Shown: positions 1-10,153 of the stretch, one piece after another | Layout: every line of letters begins with the position of its first letter | How positions within the stretch are numbered: position 1 is the first letter of the stretch | Origin: VBCK01 sp036270655 | GTDB lineage: Bacteria > Pseudomonadota > Gammaproteobacteria > Burkholderiales > Burkholderiaceae_F | Direction of reading: 5' to 3' | Assembly (NCBI GenBank): GCA_036270655.1 | Contig: DATBCD010000084.1 | Span: 1-51,850, forward strand | Length of the DNA stretch: 51,850 nucleotides | Translations under genes and position numbers: made by a program | The notes under the pieces: generated by a model | What the model was told of the DNA's origin: nothing | The model's database searches: none | The model's input: only the letters and a program-made list of their open reading frames with translations

Positions 1-720
1 CACGGGCACGCTGGCGGTCGGGCCGTCCAGGTTCTGGCTCCAGAACTGGTTGTTGAGCGCCGTAAACAGCAGCGGGGCGGTCTCGCCGGTAATGCGCGCC
101 AGCCCCAGCAGCACCCCGGTCAGTATGCCGGGCAGCGCGGCTCGGTACAGCACCTGCACGGTCACCTTCCAGCGCGGGATCCCGAGCGACAGCGCCGCCT
201 CCCGCATCATGTTGGGTACCAGCCGCAAGGTCTCGTCGGTGGTTCGCACGACGACCGGCAGCACGATCAGGCCCAGCGCGATGGCTCCTGCGATGCCGGA
301 GAAATGACCGACCTGGCGCACGTAGATCGTGTACACGAACAGGCCCAGCACGATCGAGGGCGCCGACAGCAGAATGTCGTTGACGAAGCGGATCGATTCG
401 CGCCAGACCGGACGGCGCTCCGCGAACTCGGCCAGGTACGTGCCGGCCGCGATGCCGAGCGGGGCGCCGATCAGCACGCCCAGCACGCTCATCTCCAGGC
501 TGCCGACCAGCGCATTGGCCAGGCCGCCGTCGGATCCCGGCGGGGGCGTGATCTCGGTGAAGATGCGCGGGCTCAGCGCCCGCGCCCCGTTCAGCAGCGT
601 GACGATCAGGATCCAGATCAGCCATGACAGGCCGAACAGCGTGGCCGCCGTCCCGAGCACCTTCGACAGCAGGTTGCTGCCCCGGCGCTTGAGTATCAGG
701 CCGCGCGGCGATCGCATCAT
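1..720 (-). CDS. pstA: Phosphate ABC transporter permease PstA (3' part missing)
   Basis: Second inner-membrane permease of the PstSCAB high-affinity phosphate importer. The minus-strand frame opens with ATG at 720, overlaps the pstC stop by four bases (ATGA) and runs off the left edge, so about 240 codons are present of a usual 280-300. Visible features are an early hydrophobic segment after a basic start (MMRSPRGLILKRRG), further membrane segments, and the permease loop with EAALSLGIPRWK followed by ARITGETAPLLFTA, typical of PstA. Order and overlap show co-transcription with pstC and pstS; pstB and phoU would be expected beyond the left edge. Identity is firm; the C-terminus cannot be judged. 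Confidence 0.93.
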   Translation of the reverse strand, partial: MMRSPRGLILKRRGSNLLSKVLGTAATLFGLSWLIWILIVTLLNGARALSPRIFTEITPPPGSDGGLANALVGSLEMSVLGVLIGAPLGIAAGTYLAEFAERRPVWRESIRFVNDILLSAPSIVLGLFVYTIYVRQVGHFSGIAGAIALGLIVLPVVVRTTDETLRLVPNMMREAALSLGIPRWKVTVQVLYRAALPGILTGVLLGLARITGETAPLLFTALNNQFWSQNLDGPTASVPV

Positions 721-1709
721 CGGCCCTCCCGGCGAGCCAGGTTGTGCAGCATCAGGCGCGCGATCGCCAGCACGATCAAGGTCACGACGAACAGCAGGAA
801 TCCCAGTGCGATCAGCGACGACAGGTACAGGTCCGAGTCGGCCTCGGTGAATTCGTTGGCGATGGTCGCCGCGATCGAATTGCCGGGCATCAGCAGCGAG
901 GCGCTGAGCTGGTGCGCGTTGCCCAGCACGAAGGTCACGGCCATCGTCTCGCCCAGCGCGCGCCCCAGCCCGAGGAAGATTCCTCCGACCACGGCCGATC
1001 GCGTATACGGCAGGACCACCTTCCATACGACTTCCCAGGTGGTCGAGCCCAGCGCATAGGCCGATTCCTTCAGTGACGCAGGCACGGTGCGGAATACGTC
1101 CCGCATCACCGACGAAATGAACGGGATCACCATGATGCCGAGCACGATCCCGGCGGTCAGCATGCCGATGCCGAGCGGCGGCCCGCGGAACAGCACGCCG
1201 ATCCAGGGCGCCGCCCCCAGGTGATCGTTGATCCACGGCAGCACGTGATCGGACATGAACGGGACGAAGGAGAACAGGCCCCACATCCCGTAGATGATCG
1301 ACGGGATGCCGGCCAGAAGCTCGATGGCCGCCGCGATCGGCGTCTGCAGCCAGCCGGGAGCGATCTCGGTCAGAAACAGTGCGATACCGAAGCTGACGGG
1401 CACGGCGATCAGCATCGCGATGGCGGAGCTCGCCAGCGTTCCGTAGATCGGGACGAAAGCGCCGAAGTGCCGGCCGACCGGGTCCCACTCGTCGCTGACG
1501 ATGAAATGCCAGCCGAACGTCTGGAACGCCAGGCGCCCGCCCCACAGCATCGACAGCGCGGCCCCGCCCAGCACCAGCAAAACCAGGGTGGCGGCGCCGG
1601 CCAGAATCCACCGGAACAGGGCGTCCTGCCGGGTCTCGCCCGTAGACCGGTCGCGGGCGCCCACCGGTTCGACACCGATCGCCGCCGACGCGGTCGAAGA
1701 GACCGTCAT
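717..1709 (-). CDS. pstC: Phosphate ABC transporter permease PstC
   Basis: First inner-membrane permease of the PstSCAB phosphate importer. I start it at the ATG at 1709 (MTVSSTAS), which has GGGAG eight bases upstream, rather than at the longer frame beginning at 1745; this gives 330 residues, normal for PstC. An N-terminal membrane segment follows about 35 polar residues. The family loop ESAYALGSTTWEVVWKVVLP (near residue 225) and the downstream LGRALGETMAVTFVLGN are the permease signature that docks to PstB. The stop overlaps the pstA start. It is 65 bp downstream of pstS in the same operon. Confidence 0.95.
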   Translation of the reverse strand: MTVSSTASAAIGVEPVGARDRSTGETRQDALFRWILAGAATLVLLVLGGAALSMLWGGRLAFQTFGWHFIVSDEWDPVGRHFGAFVPIYGTLASSAIAMLIAVPVSFGIALFLTEIAPGWLQTPIAAAIELLAGIPSIIYGMWGLFSFVPFMSDHVLPWINDHLGAAPWIGVLFRGPPLGIGMLTAGIVLGIMVIPFISSVMRDVFRTVPASLKESAYALGSTTWEVVWKVVLPYTRSAVVGGIFLGLGRALGETMAVTFVLGNAHQLSASLLMPGNSIAATIANEFTEADSDLYLSSLIALGFLLFVVTLIVLAIARLMLHNLARREGR

Positions 1710-1774
1710 TTCGCTCCCATGCGAAGGAGGCTGCGGCGGCGGCATTGGCGCGGCTGCCGCTTCCTACGCGGCCC

Positions 1775-2791
1775 CTACTTGATCGTGCTGGCCCAGTAAG
1801 CCTCGACCTGCTTGACCAGCGGGTCCGGCAGCGCGACATAGTCGAGCGCCCTGGCCTGCGGCTGGCCCTTCTCAAGAGCCCATTTGAAGAACTCCAGCGC
1901 GGTCTTGCTGCGCGCCGCATCCTTCGGTTGTCTGTACATCAGCACGAAGGAGCTGGCCGCGATCGGCCACGAGCCGGCGCCCGGCGCGTTGGTGATCACC
2001 AGGAAAAAGTCCTTGGCCGTGGTCCAGTCGGCCGAGGAAGCGGCGGCCTGGAACGATTCGAGGCTGGGCTCGACGAAATTGCCGGCGCTGTTCTTCATCG
2101 ATGCATAAGACATCTTGCTTTGCAGCGCGTAGGCCAGCTCGACGTAGCCGATCGAGTGCTTGATCTGCTTGACGTACTCGGCCACGCCCTCGTTGCCCTT
2201 GCCGCCGACGCCGACGGGCCACTGGATCGAGGTTCCTTCGCCCACCTTGGATTTCCATTCGTCGCTGATCTTGGACAGATAGTTGGCGAAGTTGAACGTG
2301 GTGCCCGACCCGTCCGAGCGGTGGACCACGGTGATCGCGGCGTCGCCCAGTTTCAGACTCGGATTGAGCGAAGTGATCGCCGGATCGTTCCATTTCTGGA
2401 CTTTGCCGAGAAAGATGTCGGCCAGCACCGGGCCGGTCAGCTTGAGTTGACCCGGGCCCACCCCCTCGACGTTGACCACCGGCACCACGCCGCCGATCAC
2501 GATCGGAAACTGAGCCAGGCCCGCCTGCGCCAGCTCGTCGGGAGGCAACGGCTTGTCGGAGGCCCCGAAGTCGACCGTGCCCGCCTTGATCTGGGCGATG
2601 CCGCCGCCGGAACCGATCGACTGGTAGTTGACCTTGACGCCGGTGATCGCGCTGTAGTCGGTCGACCATTTCGACAGGACCGGGTAGGGGAAGGTCGCCC
2701 CGGCGCCCGTGATGTCCGCTGCCAGCGCCGGACCTGCCATCAAGGCGCCGACGGCGGCCAGCGCCCGCAACCGGGGGATTCGATCAAGCAT
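1775..2791 (-). CDS. pstS: Periplasmic phosphate-binding protein PstS
   Basis: Periplasmic receptor that captures inorganic phosphate and delivers it to PstCA. The start at 2791 (MLDRIPRLR) is preceded by AGAGGAG and yields a Sec signal peptide ending near ALA-AD. The mature protein opens with ITGAGATFPYPV, the standard PstS phosphate-binding motif; further signatures are GSGGGIAQIKAGTVDFGASD and HRSDGSGTTFNFANYL. Length, 338 residues, is normal. It is the first gene of the operon; a Pho-box-like direct repeat lies 76-93 bases upstream of the start codon, consistent with phosphate-starvation control, though that site is only a partial match. Confidence 0.97.
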   Translation of the reverse strand: MLDRIPRLRALAAVGALMAGPALAADITGAGATFPYPVLSKWSTDYSAITGVKVNYQSIGSGGGIAQIKAGTVDFGASDKPLPPDELAQAGLAQFPIVIGGVVPVVNVEGVGPGQLKLTGPVLADIFLGKVQKWNDPAITSLNPSLKLGDAAITVVHRSDGSGTTFNFANYLSKISDEWKSKVGEGTSIQWPVGVGGKGNEGVAEYVKQIKHSIGYVELAYALQSKMSYASMKNSAGNFVEPSLESFQAAASSADWTTAKDFFLVITNAPGAGSWPIAASSFVLMYRQPKDAARSKTALEFFKWALEKGQPQARALDYVALPDPLVKQVEAYWASTIK

Positions 2792-2866
2792 GCTTGACTC
2801 CTCTAATTTCTCTTTTTCGAGAGCGGAAAATGACAGCGAAAAACCGATCAAGCCTAGAAGTCGAAT

Positions 2867-2884
2867 ATGACGGGTCGGTTACAT
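2867..2884 (-). promoter_or_regulatory. Possible Pho box upstream of pstS
   Basis: Read on the minus strand the site is ATGTAAC-CGAC-CCGTCAT: two seven-base elements 11 bp apart, resembling the CTGTCAT direct repeat bound by PhoB. The second element matches 6 of 7 positions, the first only 4 of 7. A separate perfect CTGTCAT occurs at 2830-2836 without a good partner. The position, in front of pstS, is right; the match is modest. Confidence 0.35.
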
Positions 2885-2971
2885 GGCTGCTCGATTTTCA
2901 ACAATGAAGCGCTCTCCCCCCGCCGCGCAATGCATCGCGTCCGGGCCACGTCCGTGTGCCCGCCGGCACAG

Positions 2972-5059
2972 CTAATCGGTGATCCCGTTGTGGCGCAATA
3001 GAGGCTCGATGCTCGGCGGGCGGCCCCGGAATGCAATGAACGACTCCATCGCCGGGCGACTGCCCCCGACCGAAAGAATCGTCTCCAGAAAGCGCCTGCC
3101 CTGGGACGGATCGATCACGTCGCCCAGCTCCTCGAATGCGCCGAAGCAGTCCGACGACAGCACCTCGGCCCACAGGTAACTGTAGTAGCCGGCCGCATAG
3201 CCGCCCGAAAAAATGTGCGTGAAGCTGTTTGCGCCGCGGTGCTCGGGCGGCGGGAGGACGACCGCGACCTCGGAGCGCACCGCGCGCGCCAGGCTCTGCA
3301 CCGCGGCAGCGTCGCCGCGGTCCGGGTCGAATTCGCTGTGCAGCCTCAGATCGAACAGGCCGAACTCGAGCTGCCGCACCAGATGCATCCCGCTTTGAAA
3401 GTTGCGAGCCGCGATGATCCGGTCGAACAGCGCGCGCGGCAGCGGCTCGTGCCGCTCGACGTGCCCGGTCAGCATCTGCAGCGCGTTCCATTGCCATCCG
3501 AAGTTTTCCATGAACTGGCTCGGCAGCTCGACCGCGTCCCATTCGACCCCGTGGATCCCCGCCACCGGCGGCTCGTCGACGTGCGTGAGCATGTGATGCA
3601 GCCCGTGCCCGAACTCGTGCAGCAGCGTCAGCACTTCGTCGTGGGTCAGCAACGCCGGACGGCCCTCCACCGGACGCGTGAAGTTGCAGGTCAGGAACGA
3701 AACGGGCGTCTGCAACGAACCGTCGTGGCGCCACCGGCTGCGCGCATCGTCCTGCCACGCGCCACCCTGCTTGTGGTCGCGTGCATAAAGATCCAGGTAG
3801 AACTGCGCGACAAGCTGGCCTTCCAGCGTCTCGATCCGGAAAAACCGTACGTCCGGATGCCACACCGGAGCCTGATCGGGTCGGATCCGGACCGAGAACA
3901 GGCGTTCGACCAGCTGGAACAGGCCGTCGAGCACGCGCGCCAGAGGGAAGTAGCGCTTCAGCTCCAGCTCCGAGTAGTCGTAGCGCGCCTGGCGCAGGCG
4001 CTCGGCCGCGAACGAAATGTCCCACGGCTTCAACTCGGCCAGCCCGAGCTCGGCGGCGGCGAACCCGGCCAGATCCGCGATCTCGCGCTGCGCATGCGGC
4101 CGCGCCCGGCGGGCCAGGTCGCGCAGAAATTGCGCCACCTCGTCCACCGAGCTGGCCATCTTCGGCACCAGCGACAGCTCCGCGAAATTGCGATAGCCGA
4201 GCAGGTGAGCGTGCTCGCGGCGCACCTTCAGCAGCTCCAGCATCAGCGGGGTGTTGTCCCATTCGGGCGGGCCGAACTCGGAAGCGCGTGTCGTGTAGGC
4301 GCGGTACAGGCGCTCCCGCAAGCTGCGATCCTGCGCATACTGCAACGCCGGCAGATAGCTGGGAGCGTGCAAGGTCACCTTGTAGCCGGTCCGGCCCTCG
4401 GCGGCCGCGGCCTCGCGGTACTGCTCCAGCACGTCCTCGGGGATCCCGGCAAGCTGCTGCGCATCGTCCAGCAGCAGCGAGAAGGCACCCGTGGAGTCGA
4501 GCACGTTTTCGGCAAACCGCGTCGCGATCTGCGATTCGCGCTCACGCAGCGCCCGCAGCCGTTCGCGCTGCTCTGGCGGCAGCTCCGCGCCGCCGAGCCG
4601 GAAATCGCGCAACTCGTTTTCAACCGTGCGGCGGCGCGCCGCCACCCACTGGCCGAACTGCGGCCGCCCGGCCATGGCCCGGTACTTGTCGTACAGCGCC
4701 AGGTTCTGCGACAGCTCGGTCCAGAACTGGGTCAGTTTCGGCAGGTTGCTGTTGTATTGCGCCCGCAGTGGCGGGGAGTCGGCCACCGCGTTCAAGTGCG
4801 ACACCGCCGACCAGGCCCGCGTGAGCTTCTGGGTATCCTGTTCGAGCGCCAGCACCACCGGGTCCCACTCGGCCGGGGTGGCCGGGTCGGTGATGCGCTC
4901 GACGGCCCCTCGGCACGAGGACAGCAGTTGCTCGACGGCGGGCGTGACATTGTCCGGTGTGATCCGGTCGAACGCGATCGGTTCGTCGAACTGCAGCAGC
5001 GGATTGCTTGCGGGGTCGGCTGTGCCAGCGCCGGGCATCACGGCACCAGAGTCGGGCAT
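2972..5059 (-). CDS. prlC: Oligopeptidase A, M3 family zinc metallopeptidase
   Basis: Cytoplasmic zinc endopeptidase that degrades short peptides, including cleaved signal peptides (OpdA/PrlC). The HEFGHGLHHML motif near residue 480 is the HExxH zinc site of the M3 family, followed by the glutamate ligand in the GVEWDAVELPSQFMENF segment. Length, 695 residues, fits OpdA. The N-terminal start is uncertain because a 21-bp near-duplication supplies two in-frame GTG-ATG pairs (5062/5059 and 5041/5038), neither with an obvious ribosome site. The gene stands alone between the pst operon and the divergent aceE. Function is assigned from the family; substrates are not visible in sequence. Confidence 0.94.
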   Translation of the reverse strand: MPDSGAVMPGAGTADPASNPLLQFDEPIAFDRITPDNVTPAVEQLLSSCRGAVERITDPATPAEWDPVVLALEQDTQKLTRAWSAVSHLNAVADSPPLRAQYNSNLPKLTQFWTELSQNLALYDKYRAMAGRPQFGQWVAARRRTVENELRDFRLGGAELPPEQRERLRALRERESQIATRFAENVLDSTGAFSLLLDDAQQLAGIPEDVLEQYREAAAAEGRTGYKVTLHAPSYLPALQYAQDRSLRERLYRAYTTRASEFGPPEWDNTPLMLELLKVRREHAHLLGYRNFAELSLVPKMASSVDEVAQFLRDLARRARPHAQREIADLAGFAAAELGLAELKPWDISFAAERLRQARYDYSELELKRYFPLARVLDGLFQLVERLFSVRIRPDQAPVWHPDVRFFRIETLEGQLVAQFYLDLYARDHKQGGAWQDDARSRWRHDGSLQTPVSFLTCNFTRPVEGRPALLTHDEVLTLLHEFGHGLHHMLTHVDEPPVAGIHGVEWDAVELPSQFMENFGWQWNALQMLTGHVERHEPLPRALFDRIIAARNFQSGMHLVRQLEFGLFDLRLHSEFDPDRGDAAAVQSLARAVRSEVAVVLPPPEHRGANSFTHIFSGGYAAGYYSYLWAEVLSSDCFGAFEELGDVIDPSQGRRFLETILSVGGSRPAMESFIAFRGRPPSIEPLLRHNGITD

Positions 5060-5074
5060 CACGGCACCAGACAG
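5033..5074. repeat. 21-bp tandem near-duplication at the prlC start
   Basis: The plus strand reads gggcatcacggcaccaga at 5033 and again at 5054, so a 21-base unit is duplicated with small changes at its end. On the minus strand this duplicates the GTG-ATG start context and encodes the repeated A-V-M-P type N-terminus of the peptidase. Confidence 0.7.
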
Positions 5075-5147
5075 AGAGTTGGGCGGATAGGGAGTCGGGG
5101 CAGTCTACCCGCGCGTCATACCACGATACAAAACACGGACCCACAAT

Positions 5148-5176
5148 TTGAAATTCCCCCGACCCGCTGCTAGAGT
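5148..5176 (+). promoter_or_regulatory. Probable sigma-70 promoter of the pyruvate dehydrogenase operon
   Basis: TTGAAA at 5148-5153 and TAGAGT at 5171-5176 are separated by 17 bases, matching the consensus at 5 of 6 and 4 of 6 positions. A start of transcription near 5183 would give a leader of roughly 55 bases before the aceE ATG at 5239. Confidence 0.5.
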
Positions 5177-5238
5177 GACAAAGTCCGCTCCTTCGGCGCC
5201 ACGCACCGTGGCGCCATGCTGCTGCGTGAGGTGACCCG

Positions 5239-7941
<2,703 letters not shown>

Positions 7942-7980
7942 GACCCTGCTTGCGGTAGCGCGGCAGGCGAAAGAGCGGTG

Positions 7981-8102
7981 AGCAGTTCCCCCTCTCCCAC
8001 ACGGTGGACAGGGCTGAGCTGAGCAGTTCCCCCTCTCCCACACGGTGGAGAGGGCTGGGCTGAGCAGTTCCCCCTCTCCCACGCAGTGGGAGAGGGCTGG
8101 GG
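7981..8102. repeat. Three tandem copies of a 41-bp palindromic unit between aceE and aceF
   Basis: Units begin at 7981, 8022 and 8063, each opening agcagttccccctctcccac and continuing with an inverted partner such as gtgggagaggg. The third copy has the best palindrome (ccctctcccac - gcagtgggagaggg). The array could fold into hairpins in the aceE-aceF transcript. The unit resembles other intergenic palindromes in this window. Confidence 0.85.
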
Positions 8103-8174
8103 AGAGGGTCGTCGCATGGTCCGATGTCCGCTCTCCGGCGTGCGAGAGAGGGGAGAAAACCGAGGGAGGCGTCC

Positions 8175-9653
8175 ATGGGCAACATGGTCGAGATCAAAGT
8201 TCCGGACATCGGCGACTTCAAGGATGTCGAGGTCATCGAGCTGCTGGTCGCGCCGGGCGACCGGGTCATGCCCGAGCAGTCGCTGATCACGGTCGAATCG
8301 GACAAGGCCTCGATGGAGATCCCGTCTCCGATGGGCGGGGTCGTGCGCGAGTTGAAGGTCAAGCTCGGCGACAAGGTATCGCAGGGCACGCCGATCCTGG
8401 AGCTGGAGCCCGCCTCCGCGCCGGACGCGGGCGCGCCCGGCGCTACGGCGGGCAAGCCGGCCGCGGCTGCGCCGAGCGCTGCCTCGGGGCCGCCCGCCGC
8501 GGCTGCGCCCGCGTCAGCGCCCGGCGCCCCCGCGCCCAGCGCCGCGGCGGGCAAGCCCGCTGTGCCCACGCCGGGCGCCACGGCAGGCTCGCCTGCGGCT
8601 GCTCCGCCGGCCTCCGCGCCCAGCGCCGCGGCGGCCGTGTCGGTTGCGGCTGCAGCCGCATCACCGGCGTCGACCGCGTTTGCGGTCGAGATGGGCGCGC
8701 GCCCCGATTCCGAGCAGCTGGCCCAGGCGACTGCCCCGCACGCACACGCCTCGCCTTCGGTGCGGCGCTTCGCGCGCGAGCTGGGTGTGAACCTGAATCA
8801 GGTCAAGGGCACCGGTCCGAAAGGCCGGATCCTGCCGGACGACGTGCGCGCCTTCGTGAAGTCGGCGCTGGCAGCGGGCCCTCGGCCGGCCGCCGCGCCC
8901 GCCACGGGCACGGGACTGAACCTGCTGCCCTGGCCGCAAGTCGATTTTGCGCGCTTCGGCCCGATCGAACGGGTCGAGCTGTCGCGCATCCGCAAGCTGG
9001 CGGGGCCGAACCTGCATCGCAATTGGGTGTTGATTCCGCACGTGACCAATCACGAGGATGCGGACGTCACCGAGCTGGAAGCGTTCCGCGTCCAGCTGAA
9101 CAAGGAAAACGAGCGCTCGGGCCTCAAGCTGACGATGCTGGCGTTCCTGATCAAAGCCTGCGTGGCAGCACTCAAGAAGTATCCCGATTTCAACAGTTCG
9201 CTCGATCCGGGCGGCGAAGCCGTGATCCTGAAGCGGTATTTTCATATCGGCTTTGCCGCCGATACGCCCAACGGCCTGGTGGTCCCGGTGATCCGCGACG
9301 CCGACCGCAAGGGGCTGTTCGAGCTGGCGGCCGAGGCGGCCGCCCTGGCCACCAAGGCGCGCGAAGGCAAGCTCACGCCGTCCGAAATGCAGGGAGGCAC
9401 GTTCTCGATCTCCTCGCTGGGCGGAATCGGCGGAACTTACTTCACGCCGATCATCAATGCGCCCGAGGTGGCGATCCTGGGCGTGTGCCGCACCACGATG
9501 CGACCCGTATGGGACGGCAAGCAGTTCGTGCCACGGCTGATTCTTCCGCTGTCACTGTCCTGGGATCACCGGGTGGTCGACGGGGCCGGCGCGGCTCGCT
9601 TCAACTCCTATCTGGCGCAGGTGCTGGCCGACTTCCGCCGCGTGCTCCTATGA
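8175..9653 (+). CDS. aceF: Dihydrolipoamide acetyltransferase, E2 of pyruvate dehydrogenase
   Basis: Core of the pyruvate dehydrogenase complex: it carries the acetyl group on lipoate and passes it to CoA. I start at ATG 8175 (MGNMVEIKVP), preceded by GGGAGG, giving 492 residues. There is one N-terminal lipoyl domain with the lipoylated lysine in SDKAS (K44), a long Ala/Pro-rich flexible linker (about residues 80-180), a peripheral subunit-binding domain (SVRRFARELGV...GTGPKGRIL) and the catalytic domain with the DHRVVDG motif (H465, D469). The stop overlaps the start of the next gene by four bases. Many relatives have two or three lipoyl domains; this one has one. Confidence 0.97.
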   Translation: MGNMVEIKVPDIGDFKDVEVIELLVAPGDRVMPEQSLITVESDKASMEIPSPMGGVVRELKVKLGDKVSQGTPILELEPASAPDAGAPGATAGKPAAAAPSAASGPPAAAAPASAPGAPAPSAAAGKPAVPTPGATAGSPAAAPPASAPSAAAAVSVAAAAASPASTAFAVEMGARPDSEQLAQATAPHAHASPSVRRFARELGVNLNQVKGTGPKGRILPDDVRAFVKSALAAGPRPAAAPATGTGLNLLPWPQVDFARFGPIERVELSRIRKLAGPNLHRNWVLIPHVTNHEDADVTELEAFRVQLNKENERSGLKLTMLAFLIKACVAALKKYPDFNSSLDPGGEAVILKRYFHIGFAADTPNGLVVPVIRDADRKGLFELAAEAAALATKAREGKLTPSEMQGGTFSISSLGGIGGTYFTPIINAPEVAILGVCRTTMRPVWDGKQFVPRLILPLSLSWDHRVVDGAGAARFNSYLAQVLADFRRVLL

Positions 9654-10153
9654 CGGCGCCGATCGTGCCGGTCGAGATGCGGCACATCGAAAGCCTGAAC
9701 GACTGCGTGGCGGAAGTGGCGCGCGAGCGGCGCTTCCTGTCGATCGTCGAAGGCTTCACGCTGGACCAGACCGCGGCGTGGGTCGCTGCCGACCGCCTGC
9801 GCGGCAATCCGTTCCTGGTGATTCTGGATCAGGACCAGGTGGTGGGTTGGTGTGAAGTGCGCCGCGACCTGCTGCCTGGTCGTGCGCACACCGGGCTGCT
9901 GGGCATGGGGCTGCGCGCACCGTACCGCGGACGGGGGCTGGGGCGGCAGTTGATCGAGCACGCCTTGCGGCAGGCGCGCGAGCGCGGTTTCGAACGGATC
10001 GAGCTGCTGGTGCGAAGTCCCAACGCCCGCGCGATGCGGCTGTACTCGCAGGTTGGATTCCAGGAGGAAGGGCGCAAGCGCGATGCGGTGCGCCTGGACG
10101 TCGGTTCGGAGGACGAAGTGCTGATGGCGCTGCACCTGCGGGAGAACAGCTGA
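9650..10153 (+). CDS. GNAT-family N-acetyltransferase inside the PDH operon
   Basis: Predicted cytoplasmic acetyl-CoA-dependent acetyltransferase of 167 residues. The ATG at 9650 overlaps the aceF stop (ATGA) and its own TGA overlaps the lpdA start (TGATG), so it is translationally coupled on both sides. GNAT motif A is visible as LGMGLRAPYRGRGLGRQLIE (about residues 85-104), followed by ARERGFERIELLVRSPNARA and the SQVGFQEEGR motif B region near the C-terminus, much like RimI-type enzymes. The acceptor is unknown: protein N-termini, lysines, an amine or an antibiotic are all possible. Its place between E2 and E3 suggests a link to acetyl-CoA supply, but this is inference. Confidence 0.88.
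   Translation: MTAPIVPVEMRHIESLNDCVAEVARERRFLSIVEGFTLDQTAAWVAADRLRGNPFLVILDQDQVVGWCEVRRDLLPGRAHTGLLGMGLRAPYRGRGLGRQLIEHALRQARERGFERIELLVRSPNARAMRLYSQVGFQEEGRKRDAVRLDVGSEDEVLMALHLRENS

Noticed and set aside
3215..5173. A 652-codon plus-strand frame opposite prlC
   Set aside because: Shadow of the metallopeptidase gene; no recognisable domain.
7981..8102. Tandem repeats considered as a CRISPR array
   Set aside because: The 41-bp units are contiguous with no unique spacers, and no cas gene is present.
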